DNA of 10,707 bases from Limnohabitans sp. (GCA_024641725.1 JAHECM010000144.1:1-10707); one strand, 5' to 3'; shown: positions 1 through 7,234, counted from the stretch's first letter. Notes: generated by a model from the letters alone, not told the origin. Translations and numbers: made by a program.

Positions 1-931
1 AGTTCACCTTGCGGATGTCCATCAGTTTGGTGCCACCGGCGTAGCTGATCGAGCTTTGCACGTCTTGCTCCATCTCAATCAGCGTGTTGGCCAGCTTGCC
101 TTTGACGGGCTCCAAAATGCGCTTGCCCTCAACGTGTTTGTACTCGCCCTTGTTGAAGTCAGAGGCTGAGCCGTAATACTCTTTGAACAACTCGCCGTTG
201 ACTTCCACGGTCTTGCCTGGCGACTCTTCGTGCCCTGCAAACAGCGAACCGATCATCACCATGCTGGCGCCAAAGCGGATGCTCTTGGCAATGTCGCCGT
301 GGCTGCGGATGCCGCCGTCGGCAATGATCGGCTTGGTCGCCACGCGGGCGCACCACTTGAGCGCCGACAACTGCCAGCCGCCCGTGCCAAAGCCGGTTTT
401 GAGCTTGGTGATGCACACCTTGCCTGGGCCCACGCCCACTTTGGTCGCGTCAGCGCCCCAGTTTTCCAGGTCGATCACGGCTTCAGGCGTGGCCACGTTG
501 CCTGCAATCACAAAGCTCTTGGGCAGTTTGGCCTTGATGTAGCCAATCATGTCGCGCACGCTGTCGGCATGGCCGTGGGCGATGTCGATGGTGATGTATT
601 CGGGCAGCAAGCCGGCAGACGCCAGTTGGTCCACGGTGGCGCGGTCCGGGGCTTTGACGCCCAGCGAGATGGAGGCGTACACGCCCTTGGCGTGCATGTC
701 GCGCACAAACTGGACGTTGTCCAAGTCAAAGCGGTGCATGACGTAAAAGTAATTGTTTTGCGCCATCCACAGGCAGATCGACTCGTTGATCACCGTTTTC
801 ATGTTGGCAGGCACCACCGGCAGGCGGAACTTGCGGCCCCCGAGCTCGACGCCCGCGTCGCACTCGGAACGGCTTTCCACGCGGCACTTGCGTGGCAAAA
901 GCAGGATGTTGTCGTAGTCAAAAATTTCCAT
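1..931 (-). CDS. guaC: GMP reductase, Bacillus-type (GuaC2), 3' end cut by window edge
   Basis: GMP reductase converts GMP to IMP with NADPH and release of ammonia, recycling guanine nucleotides toward adenine nucleotides in the cytoplasm. The minus strand reads continuously from the ATG at 931 to the window edge: 310 codons of an expected ~326, with no stop. Visible landmarks are the N-terminus MEIFDYDNILLLPRKC, the segment PVVPANMKT near residues 38-46, ITIDIAHGH at 113-121, and the substrate loop VGVGPGKVCITKLKTGFGTG with the catalytic Cys at about residue 173. Further on are IIADGGIR and MIGSLFAGHEESPG. The KTGFGTGGWQL stretch after the Cys and the SRSECD motif match the Bacillus/Staphylococcus form rather than E. 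coli GuaC, as I remember those sequences. A GGAG lies 12 bases before the ATG. The gene follows a terminator at 1034-1066, so its promoter should lie within 932-1033, but I see no convincing -10/-35 pair there. IMP dehydrogenase is excluded by length and by the absence of CBS domains. Confidence 0.95.
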   Translation of the reverse strand, partial: MEIFDYDNILLLPRKCRVESRSECDAGVELGGRKFRLPVVPANMKTVINESICLWMAQNNYFYVMHRFDLDNVQFVRDMHAKGVYASISLGVKAPDRATVDQLASAGLLPEYITIDIAHGHADSVRDMIGYIKAKLPKSFVIAGNVATPEAVIDLENWGADATKVGVGPGKVCITKLKTGFGTGGWQLSALKWCARVATKPIIADGGIRSHGDIAKSIRFGASMVMIGSLFAGHEESPGKTVEVNGELFKEYYGSASDFNKGEYKHVEGKRILEPVKGKLANTLIEMEQDVQSSISYAGGTKLMDIRKVN

Positions 932-1033
932 GAGAAAACCAAGCTCCAAAAAAGGATTCGTTGAAAGAACGAGTGAGCGCTTGGCTTGGCCGGTCATTGT
1001 TTTGCATGGGTCGCCCGTTGCAGGCGGCAGAAA

Positions 1034-1066
1034 CAAAAAACCGGGCGCAAGAATCTTGGGCCCGGT
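1034..1066 (-). terminator. Rho-independent terminator of the efflux operon
   Basis: On the minus strand a hairpin with a perfect 7-bp outer stem (ACCGGGC at 1040-1046 pairing with GCCCGGT at 1060-1066) and an inner CAAG/CTTG stem with a 3-base loop is followed directly by six T residues (A run at 1035-1040). It lies about 130 bases after the stop codon of the outer-membrane factor gene and before guaC, and has the right polarity to end the efflux transcript. A second hairpin, GGCCAG-AAC-CTGGCC at 1102-1116, sits between gene and terminator but has no T run. Confidence 0.85.
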
Positions 1067-1193
1067 GGCTGATTCTACCCGGATTGGCGGGCGCTCCGCC
1101 GGGCCAGAACCTGGCCAGCTTGCCGGTGGTTTATCGTTGCTCCCCTTGTGTGGGTCTGAATCGGGTCTTGAATCGTGCCCAAGGCCACCCTCG

Positions 1194-2459
1194 TCACTCG
1201 TCAAAGTCCCAAATTTGGTGCAAGTCCAGCGTCAAAAGCGCTTGGCGTTCGACCACGTCCCATTCGGTGCGTGCGCTTTCACGGTGTTGCTCGTTGGCCA
1301 AGCGGCGGTTGTGCAGCAGCTCGGTCATGGTGTGCTCGCCTGCGCTGTAAGCCTTGAGCGACTTGTCGGCCGCCAGTTGCTGGATCTGCGCAGCCCTTTG
1401 CAGGTTTTGCGCGACGAGTTTGAGGTGTTGCAGCCGTGTCCAGCGGGCTTCAAAGTCGGCACCCAATTGCAGCACCATTTGCTGCAGCTTGGCTTGTGCG
1501 CTGCGGGTCTCGTCTTTTGCGGCCAGGGCGTGGCTGGTGCGGGCGGAACCGCCCAATGGCCAGCTGACTGACACGCCCACCACTTGTTCGGCCCCTTGGC
1601 GCTCGCGCAGCGCAAACACGCCCAGTGTCGGGTCGGGGCGCTGGTCTTTGTCCAAGCGTTGGGCGAGCAGTTGCAGGCGCTGCACTTCGGCACGCCACAG
1701 ATTCAGCTCATGGTGGTTTTGCAAAAACACATTTTGAAGATCAACCATTGGTGGCAAGGCCGGTAAGGCCTGGGCGTCCGTGGCTGTCGCACCCCAAGCC
1801 AGGCTCACGCCGGGATACATGCGATCAAAGCTGAGGCTGGTGGCCTCTTGCTCGGCTTGTGCCCATTGCCATGCAGCTTGTGCCCTGGCCAGTTCGGCCT
1901 GGGCGAGTTGGCTGTCCAGCGCCGACACTTCGCCTTGCTTGAGGCGTGCCTGGGCCAGGCGGTTGAGCGCCTGCGCCAGCGTGAGGCTGGTGCGGGCGCT
2001 GTCCAGATCGACTTGGGTCCGGCGCAGGCCAAACCACTGGCGCATCAGTTCGCGGCTGGCCTCGTGCAGGGCGTCGGCATAAGCAATGCGCGCCACCTGA
2101 CGGCTTTGTTCGGCCAAGTCGGCGTCCAGTTGAGACTTGCCCCAAGCGCGCAGTGGCCGTTCGATGCCGATGCTGGTTTCACCCAAGCGCTCACCGCTCA
2201 GGACCATGCGGCGGTTCTGCTGGCTCAGGCGCAGGTTGAACTCGCTCGTGCCTGCAGCGGTCATTTGTGCCCGGTGCATTTGGGCAGACTTTTGTTGGAG
2301 CGCAGCTTGCATCGCAGGGCTGGCCAAGAGGGCGTTTTGCACCATGGCCGCTGGGGGCAAAAAAGCCAGCACCGGCTCGGGCTGGCCCGTTTGGGCCATG
2401 GCCGCGCCGCAGCCCAGCAGCCCGCTCAGCGCGAGCACAAACAGTTGAAAGGGGTTCAT
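1194..2459 (-). CDS. Outer-membrane factor of RND efflux system (TolC/CzcC/CusC family)
   Basis: A 421-residue outer-membrane channel subunit that would form the trimeric exit duct of the efflux complex. The N-terminus MNPFQLFVLALSGLLGCGAA is a hydrophobic signal sequence, cleavable by signal peptidase I after AMA (residue 22). LLGC at residues 14-17 is a borderline lipobox, so a lipoprotein like CusC is possible. The rest is Ala/Gln/Leu-rich, strongly helical and coiled-coil-like, in two similar halves as in the OEP family, for example QLAQAELARAQAAWQWAQAE and later EARWTRLQHLKLVAQNLQRA. Length fits CzcC-type proteins (~420). The frame is open upstream to 2507, but I place the start at 2459: AGGAG sits 7 bases before this ATG, the signal peptide begins here, and the ATG overlaps the pump gene's TGA in an ATGA junction, implying coupled translation. 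It is the last gene of the operon. The metal-efflux role rests on the neighbouring HME-type pump; this subunit does not determine substrate. Confidence 0.9.
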   Translation of the reverse strand: MNPFQLFVLALSGLLGCGAAMAQTGQPEPVLAFLPPAAMVQNALLASPAMQAALQQKSAQMHRAQMTAAGTSEFNLRLSQQNRRMVLSGERLGETSIGIERPLRAWGKSQLDADLAEQSRQVARIAYADALHEASRELMRQWFGLRRTQVDLDSARTSLTLAQALNRLAQARLKQGEVSALDSQLAQAELARAQAAWQWAQAEQEATSLSFDRMYPGVSLAWGATATDAQALPALPPMVDLQNVFLQNHHELNLWRAEVQRLQLLAQRLDKDQRPDPTLGVFALRERQGAEQVVGVSVSWPLGGSARTSHALAAKDETRSAQAKLQQMVLQLGADFEARWTRLQHLKLVAQNLQRAAQIQQLAADKSLKAYSAGEHTMTELLHNRRLANEQHRESARTEWDVVERQALLTLDLHQIWDFDE

Positions 2460-5400
2460 GAGGCGCTCCTGTCTTGGTGGGCAGCGCGGCGAGACAGTGT
2501 TTGCCAAAGCGCCGTAAAACTCTCTGCGTCGCCCGCGTATTCAAAAAATTTGGGCAACAACAACAAGGTCAGCAAGGTGGCGCTGACCAAGCCGCCCGTG
2601 ACGACGATGGCCAACGGCTTTTGGATTTCGGAGCCCGGGCCGGTGGCAAACAGCAGTGGGATCATGCCCAGCGCCGTGATGATGGCGGTCATCAGCACCG
2701 GGCGCAGGCGGCGCTCGGCCCCCAGGCGCACCACGGTGTGCATGGCTTCGCCGTTTTGCAGGCGCTCGTTGAAGTGCGTGACCATCACCACCCCGTTGAG
2801 CACCGCGATGCCCAGCAGCGCGATGAAGCCCACCGAGGCGGGTACCGACAGGTATTGCCCCGAGATGGCCAGCGCCACCACCCCGCCCACCAGGGCAAAG
2901 GGGATGTTCAAAAAGATGATCGCCGCTTGCACCGCCGAGCCAAAGGTGAAAGTCAGGATCAGAAAGATCAGCCCCAAGGCTGCCGGAATCACCACACCCA
3001 GCCGTGCGGCGGCGCGTTGCTGGTTTTCAAACTGGCCGCCCCAGACCACTTGGATGTGGGGTGGCAGCTTGAGTGCGGCCACGGCCTGCTGTGCCTCACT
3101 CACAAAGCCAGTGAGGTCACGCCCTTGCACCGACACCTGCAAGGTGGTCAGCCGCTGGCTTTGCTCGTGGTCAATGCGGATCGGGCCCTGCACCAAACGG
3201 ATATCCGCCAGTGCCCCGGCCTGCCAGACGCGGCCGTCCGGCGCGGTGATGGGCAGGTTCTTGAAGGCTTCGGGGCTGTGGCGCACGCCGTCGCTGCCGC
3301 GCAAGGTGACAGGGGTGCGGATGCCGCCGTCCAGCACTTGGCCCACGATGTCGCCTTCCAGTTGTTGCTTCAGCGCTTGCTGAACCGCCTCGACGCTCAT
3401 GCCCGCTTCACCCACGGTGTGGCGTTGGATGCTGACCGTCAGGTAGGGCATGCCCTCGGCCTTGGGGGCAATCACTTCGGCCGCGCCGTCGATGCGTCGC
3501 ACCGCTTCAGCGATTTTTTGGGCCGTGCTGTTGAGCGCGTCCAGATCTTGGCCAAAGAGTTTGATTGCCACGTCGCCCCTTGTGCCTGTGAGCATTTCGG
3601 ACACCCGCATCTCGATGGGCTGTGTGAAGCCATAGACCAGACCCGGAAAGCCGTCGAGCACCTCGCGCAGCGCGTCGATGATGTCGTCTTTGCTGCCACG
3701 CCATTCGCTTTTGGCTTGGAGCACCAAAAAGCTGTCGGTTTCGTTCAGGCCCATGGGGTCCAGGCCCAGCTCGTCAGAGCCCGCGCGCGCCACGATGGAC
3801 TTGACTTCGGGCACTTTGGCCAAGATGGCTTGCTGCACCCGGGTGTCGATGTCCAGCGAGGCCTCCAGCGAAATCGAGGGCGTTTTTTGCAATTGCACCA
3901 AGATGTCCCCTTCGTCCAGCGTGGGCATGAACGTCTTGCCAATCTGGGTGTACAAGCCAGCGGCCAGCAGCAGCGAGGCCAGTGCGCCCCACATCAGCCA
4001 AGGGGTATGCCGCCAAGTCGTGTCGCGCAGCCAGACGTAGCCTTGGTGGATTTTTTGCACCAAGGCCGGCTCGTGCGCGCCGTCGCTGCGCAGCAAGAGC
4101 GAGGCCAGCGCGGGAGTGACGAGCAGGGCGAGCACCAACGAGGCCGCCAGCGCCATCACGATGGTCAGGGCCACCGGGGCAAACAGCTTGCCTTCCAAGT
4201 CCTGCAACGTCAGCAGGGGCAAAAACACCACGCAGATGATCAAGACCCCGGCCACCACCGGCTTGACCACAGGCCGCACGGCGTGCAGCACCCGCTCGGT
4301 CATGGTGGTGCCCGGCATGGCCTGGCCCTGGGCCAAAGACGCTTCGATGTTTTCAACCACCACCACCGACGCATCCACCAGCAGGCCCAGCGCGATGGCC
4401 AAACCCCCCAGGCTCATCAGGTTGGCGGACAGCCCGGCATAGCGCATCATCAAAAAAGTCGCCAACAGCGACATGGGCAAAGAAATCGCCACCACCAAAG
4501 CGGCCCGCATCCCGCCCAAGAAAACGTAGAGCACGATGCAGACCAAAATGGCCGCTTCGCCCAGCGCCTTGAGCACGGTGTTCACCGCGCGCGTGACCAG
4601 TTCGCCTCGGTTGTAAAAAGTGTTGATCGACAAGCCTGGGGGCAGCCGTGTTTGCAGCGCTTGGACTTTTTCATCCAGTGCATCGACCAGTTGTCGGGCA
4701 TTGGCGCCGCGCAGCCCCAGCACCAAGCCCTCTAGGGTTTCACCCTGGCCGTCGTGGGTCACGCCACCATAGCGGCTGAGTGCGCCGCTGCGCACAGTGG
4801 CCACATCGTCCACCAAGATGCGTTGGCCTGAGCGCGTGCTGTTCAGCCGAATGGCGCGCAGATCGTCCAAGGATTTGACGGCACCCTCGACGCGGACCAC
4901 CAGCGAGTCCTCACCCGCAGTGATTCGGCCTGCACCATCGTTGCTGTTGTTGCTTGCAAGGGCCTGCCGCAGCTCGGCCATGCTCACGCCCAGTGCTGCC
5001 ATGCGGGCTGGGTTGGGCACCACCTCCAAGGTTTGCACCTCCCCGCCCAAGGCATTGACTTCGGCCACACCGGGCACGTTGCGCAGTTCGGGGCGGATGG
5101 TCCAGTCCAGTACCCGGCGCTTTTCGGCAAGCGAATAGCCGTCGCCGTCGAGGGTGAACATGTACACCTCACTGAGCGGCGTGGTGATGGGCGCCAGCCC
5201 GCCGCTCACGCCGGCGGGCAAATCGCTCATCACGCCGTTCAGGCGTTCAGACACTTGTTGGCGCGCCCAATAAATGTCCACGCCTTCCTCAAAATCCAGC
5301 GTGATGTCTGCAATGCCGTATTTGGCAACCGAGCGCACCACCCGCTTGCGGGGGATGCTCAGCAGCTCCTGCTCTATCGGCCGCACCACGCGCAACTCCA

Positions 5401-5584
5401 CCTCTTCGGGGGTCATGCCGGGGATTTTCAAGATGATTTTGGTTTGTGTGGGGGAAATGTTGGGGAAAGCGTCAATCGGCAATTGCCGCCACGCTTGCAC
5501 ACCGGCCAACATGAGCAAGCCTGCCAGCAGCAGGGTCAGACCCCGGTAACGCAGTGCCATTCGGATGAGTGCGTGCATGGTCAT
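2456..5584 (-). CDS. Heavy-metal-efflux RND pump, CzcA/CusA family
   Basis: A 1042-residue inner-membrane proton/metal antiporter, full length for the HME-RND family (CzcA, CusA, SilA). A first membrane helix (about 14-30) is followed by LPIDAFPNISPTQTKI, the usual start of the first periplasmic loop. TM2-TM6 run from about 342 to 498, a second large loop follows (about 550-860), then TM8-TM12. The TM4 proton-relay segment is GLAIALGLLVDASVVVVEN (394-412). Asp404 and Glu411 correspond to CzcA Asp408 and Glu415, while the CzcA Asp402 position is Ala398, as in CusA. The second loop resembles CzcA (DPMGLNETDSF at 609-619 and FTQPIEMR at 653-660), and the CusA copper ligand Met573 aligns by eye with Leu613. 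Substrate is therefore unresolved: a divalent metal is somewhat more likely than Cu/Ag. ATGA overlaps join it to the genes on both sides. AGGA lies only 3 bases before the first ATG but 9 before the third codon, also ATG (5578), so translation may begin there. Confidence 0.93.
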   Translation of the reverse strand: MTMHALIRMALRYRGLTLLLAGLLMLAGVQAWRQLPIDAFPNISPTQTKIILKIPGMTPEEVELRVVRPIEQELLSIPRKRVVRSVAKYGIADITLDFEEGVDIYWARQQVSERLNGVMSDLPAGVSGGLAPITTPLSEVYMFTLDGDGYSLAEKRRVLDWTIRPELRNVPGVAEVNALGGEVQTLEVVPNPARMAALGVSMAELRQALASNNSNDGAGRITAGEDSLVVRVEGAVKSLDDLRAIRLNSTRSGQRILVDDVATVRSGALSRYGGVTHDGQGETLEGLVLGLRGANARQLVDALDEKVQALQTRLPPGLSINTFYNRGELVTRAVNTVLKALGEAAILVCIVLYVFLGGMRAALVVAISLPMSLLATFLMMRYAGLSANLMSLGGLAIALGLLVDASVVVVENIEASLAQGQAMPGTTMTERVLHAVRPVVKPVVAGVLIICVVFLPLLTLQDLEGKLFAPVALTIVMALAASLVLALLVTPALASLLLRSDGAHEPALVQKIHQGYVWLRDTTWRHTPWLMWGALASLLLAAGLYTQIGKTFMPTLDEGDILVQLQKTPSISLEASLDIDTRVQQAILAKVPEVKSIVARAGSDELGLDPMGLNETDSFLVLQAKSEWRGSKDDIIDALREVLDGFPGLVYGFTQPIEMRVSEMLTGTRGDVAIKLFGQDLDALNSTAQKIAEAVRRIDGAAEVIAPKAEGMPYLTVSIQRHTVGEAGMSVEAVQQALKQQLEGDIVGQVLDGGIRTPVTLRGSDGVRHSPEAFKNLPITAPDGRVWQAGALADIRLVQGPIRIDHEQSQRLTTLQVSVQGRDLTGFVSEAQQAVAALKLPPHIQVVWGGQFENQQRAAARLGVVIPAALGLIFLILTFTFGSAVQAAIIFLNIPFALVGGVVALAISGQYLSVPASVGFIALLGIAVLNGVVMVTHFNERLQNGEAMHTVVRLGAERRLRPVLMTAIITALGMIPLLFATGPGSEIQKPLAIVVTGGLVSATLLTLLLLPKFFEYAGDAESFTALWQTLSRRAAHQDRSAS

Positions 5585-6672
5585 TCGTCCTTTTGCAGCA
5601 TGGCGCGCAGCGAAGCCAGCCCGGTCACTGCCACCCGGCTTTGCACCTGCAATTGGCCCTGGACAAACGCTTGGTCATCGTTGCTGGACAGGAGTTTGAC
5701 CACCTGAGGCACCAAGCCAGTCGCGTTGGCCACAAACACCCAGGACTGCGACTGGTGTGAGATCACGGCCCGTGCAGGCACTTGCCAGACGGTTGGCGTG
5801 GGTGCGCCGCCCGGGGCAGGCAGGGTCTGTCGCGGCTGCAAATGCACCGTCAACACTTCGCCCGCTCGCAGGTTTGCGGCTTGGGTCAATCGGGCGCGGG
5901 CGCGCGTTTGTTGGGAGGCATCGACCGTTTGGCCAATGCCCACCAGCACCCCTTGGGCATTGCGGCCAGGCACGGTGACGCCGTCTCCCACGCGAAGCTG
6001 TGCGGCTTTGTCTGGCGAGAGCGTCAAGTCCAGCTGCAGCTGCCGGGTGTCGGCCACCTTGAACAGCAGCGCACCGGCTTCGACCCGCTGCCCCACGGCC
6101 ACGGCCACCTCGACCACCGAACCCGCCAATGGCGCACGCAAGACCGCGCTGGCGTAGTCGCCCGTCGCTGCGCTGGCACCGCTGGATCGCAGCTCGGACT
6201 CCTTGGCCAAGCGCATGGCCTCTGCGGCCTGGAACTTGTTTTGACTCAGTTGCAATCGCGCTGAGGGGATCACGCCCTCCGCCAACAAGGCTTGGTCGCG
6301 TTGCAGTGCGGCTTGAGCGATCTGAGATTCCAGTTGCGCTTCTCGGGTCTGCCGCCTGGCGTCCCCCAGTTGAGGGCTGCTCCAAGTGGCCAGGCTCGCG
6401 CCGGCATGGACCCGGTCGCCCAAGCCGACGTCGATGCGCGAAATCACCCCCGCATAGGGGGCACTCACGCTGACCTCTTTGCCCGGGGGGAGCGATACGC
6501 TGGCCGATGCCAGCCACAAGCCACTTTGCGCAGCTTGAATCGGGGCCAGTTGTATGCCCAAAGCCGCTTGTTGCTGCGCATTGAGCACCAAGGGGCGGGG
6601 CAGGGCTGCAGGGGTGGCCCCCAGCAAAATGTGTGACGAGGAAAACAGCAAAGCCGTGAGCAGTCTCAACAT
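5581..6672 (-). CDS. Periplasmic adaptor (membrane fusion protein) of RND metal efflux, CzcB/CusB/HlyD-like
   Basis: A 363-residue adaptor that should link the RND pump to the outer-membrane channel across the periplasm. MLRLLTALLFSSSHILLG is a signal/anchor sequence. The first lipoyl half lies near residues 67-100 (VSAPYAGVISRIDVGLGDRV), an alpha-helical hairpin rich in Gln, Ala and Arg at about 102-163, and the second lipoyl half at 176-207 (VLRAPLAGSVVEVAVAVGQR). Beta-barrel and membrane-proximal regions follow to the C-terminus (VWQVPARAVISHQSQSWVFV). There is no N-terminal His- or Met-rich metal-binding tail of the kind seen in some CzcB and CusB proteins; the separate His-rich protein just upstream might supply that function (inference). 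The frame is open to 6834, but AGGAG lies exactly 6 bases before the ATG at 6672 and the signal sequence starts there, so the longer form is rejected. Its stop codon overlaps the pump start (ATGA). Confidence 0.9.
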   Translation of the reverse strand: MLRLLTALLFSSSHILLGATPAALPRPLVLNAQQQAALGIQLAPIQAAQSGLWLASASVSLPPGKEVSVSAPYAGVISRIDVGLGDRVHAGASLATWSSPQLGDARRQTREAQLESQIAQAALQRDQALLAEGVIPSARLQLSQNKFQAAEAMRLAKESELRSSGASAATGDYASAVLRAPLAGSVVEVAVAVGQRVEAGALLFKVADTRQLQLDLTLSPDKAAQLRVGDGVTVPGRNAQGVLVGIGQTVDASQQTRARARLTQAANLRAGEVLTVHLQPRQTLPAPGGAPTPTVWQVPARAVISHQSQSWVFVANATGLVPQVVKLLSSNDDQAFVQGQLQVQSRVAVTGLASLRAMLQKDE

Positions 6673-6684
6673 GAAAGACTCCTG

Positions 6685-6735
6685 AAAAAAATACCCAACC
6701 ACCAGACGCGGTGGCACTCGCAGGCGCTCGCCTGC
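6685..6735 (-). promoter_or_regulatory. Possible leader/attenuator hairpins before the adaptor gene
   Basis: The 79-base gap between the His-rich gene and the adaptor gene holds, on the minus strand, a hairpin GCAGGCG-AG-CGCCTGC (6720-6735) and then a weaker one, CCACC-GCGTCT-GGTGG (6699-6714). Five bases and two more (TA) later comes a run of seven T (6685-6691), directly followed by the ribosome binding site CAGGAG. The T run is too far from the stem for a textbook terminator. The arrangement could still lower read-through or tune expression between the two genes. Confidence 0.25.
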
Positions 6736-6751
6736 CCTGTGTAGAAGAGGG

Positions 6752-7192
6752 TTACAGAGGGGGGGCCAGAGCGGGCGGGGGCCATCCCGCTTGGTAAGCA
6801 TGCAAGGGTGCTGGCGGGTGTGCGCCGACCCCATGGGGCCGGGCCAATTGCCGCATGCCCAAAGGCAAGAACACAGCCAGCAGACACAGTGCGTGCCCGA
6901 GCGAGAAACCGTCGTGGTCGGGCTGGGGCAGAGATGTTTCGACGCCCAATGCAGGCGATTCGTCGTCAGTCACCCCCAGTGACTGCTGGGACGCAGTGGC
7001 CACAAAGTGGGCGGGGCTGGCACCATGCGGCACGCCATGCCACTCGTCAACGTGCAAACCCGAGACGTGCAAACCAAAGACGTGCGAGGGACCCCAGTGG
7101 CTGTGTAAAAACGGCCCGATGGCAAGCAGCACCATCAAAAAGACGACCAAGCCAAAGCGCAGGCGTTGGAGGAAGGTGGGATCGTTGTTCAC
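6752..7192 (-). CDS. Small His-rich membrane protein, probable periplasmic metal-binding accessory of the efflux system
   Basis: I do not recognise a family for this 146-residue protein. It starts with GTG at 7192. The N-terminus NNDPTFLQRLRFG carries Arg10 and Arg12 and precedes a hydrophobic segment (14-28). A loop with eight histidines within residues 30-62 follows (H30, 32, 37, 42, 47, 52, 56, 62), including HSHWGPSH and a pentapeptide repeat HVFGL-HVSGL-HVDEW. A second hydrophobic segment, HALCLLAVFLPLG (100-112), is followed by Arg114 and Arg118 and a Pro-rich tail with three more His. The positive-inside rule puts both ends in the cytoplasm and the His-rich loop in the periplasm, next to the pump. 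Its place just before an HME-type efflux operon recalls the small His-bearing CzcI before czcCBA, but I see no real sequence match. Metal binding is inferred from composition and context. It ends 79 bases before the adaptor gene. An internal ATG at codon 20 would destroy the first membrane segment and is unlikely. Confidence 0.7.
   Translation of the reverse strand: MNNDPTFLQRLRFGLVVFLMVLLAIGPFLHSHWGPSHVFGLHVSGLHVDEWHGVPHGASPAHFVATASQQSLGVTDDESPALGVETSLPQPDHDGFSLGHALCLLAVFLPLGMRQLARPHGVGAHPPAPLHAYQAGWPPPALAPPL
7050..7084. repeat. 15-base tandem repeat inside the His-rich gene
   Basis: On the plus strand the units ACGTGCAAACCCGAG (7050-7064) and ACGTGCAAACCAAAG (7065-7079) are tandem copies differing at 2 of 15 bases; a third, partial copy begins ACGTG at 7080. 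On the coding strand they encode the HVxGL pentapeptides of the His-rich loop. The near identity at DNA level suggests recent duplication by slippage, a way to add metal ligands. Confidence 0.75.
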
Positions 7193-7198
7193 GCCTGG

Positions 7199-7228
7199 AT
7201 TATAGAAAGCCGGGGTCTGAGCTCAGAA
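7199..7228 (-). promoter_or_regulatory. Predicted sigma-70-type promoter of the His-rich/efflux operon
   Basis: A perfect -10 box TATAAT lies at 7199-7204 on the minus strand, striking in such GC-rich DNA. With an 18-base spacer the -35 candidate is TTCTGA (7223-7228), matching TTGACA at three of six positions, so an activator may be needed. Transcription would begin near 7192, the GTG start codon itself, giving a leaderless or nearly leaderless message; only a weak CCAGG lies between. The -35 candidate overlaps both the porin stop codon and the adjacent palindrome. Confidence 0.5.
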
Positions 7229-7234
7229 TTCGGC
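7209..7234. promoter_or_regulatory. Palindrome in the efflux promoter, candidate operator
   Basis: TCTGAGCTCAGA at 7216-7227 is a perfect 12-bp palindrome. Flanking GCCG (7209-7212) and CGGC (7231-7234) extend it to a 26-bp dyad with a 3-base mismatch on each side. It is centred about 30 bases upstream of the predicted start of transcription and covers the weak -35 and part of the spacer. That position suits a metal-responsive regulator, but the motif is not one I can assign to a named family. The core also contains the porin's TGA stop. Confidence 0.4.

Noticed and set aside
1102..1116. Hairpin GGCCAG-AAC-CTGGCC as a terminator
   Set aside because: It has no T run on either strand; the structure at 1034-1066 is the better terminator.
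2460..2507. A 16-residue N-terminal extension of the outer-membrane factor
   Set aside because: The ATG at 2459 has AGGAG at the right distance, begins the signal peptide and forms an ATGA overlap with the pump gene.
1848..3383. A 511-codon plus-strand open frame spanning the OMF/pump junction
   Set aside because: It is opposite two well-supported genes and changes composition where they meet, as expected of a shadow.
2474..4735. A 753-codon open frame on the plus strand
   Set aside because: It lies wholly opposite the RND pump gene. Its translation is a low-complexity His/Gln/Arg-rich sequence with no domain, the usual antisense shadow of a GC-rich gene.
6673..6834. A 54-residue N-terminal extension of the adaptor protein
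   Set aside because: The extension overlaps the His-rich gene and buries the signal sequence, while a strong AGGAG is correctly placed before the ATG at 6672.
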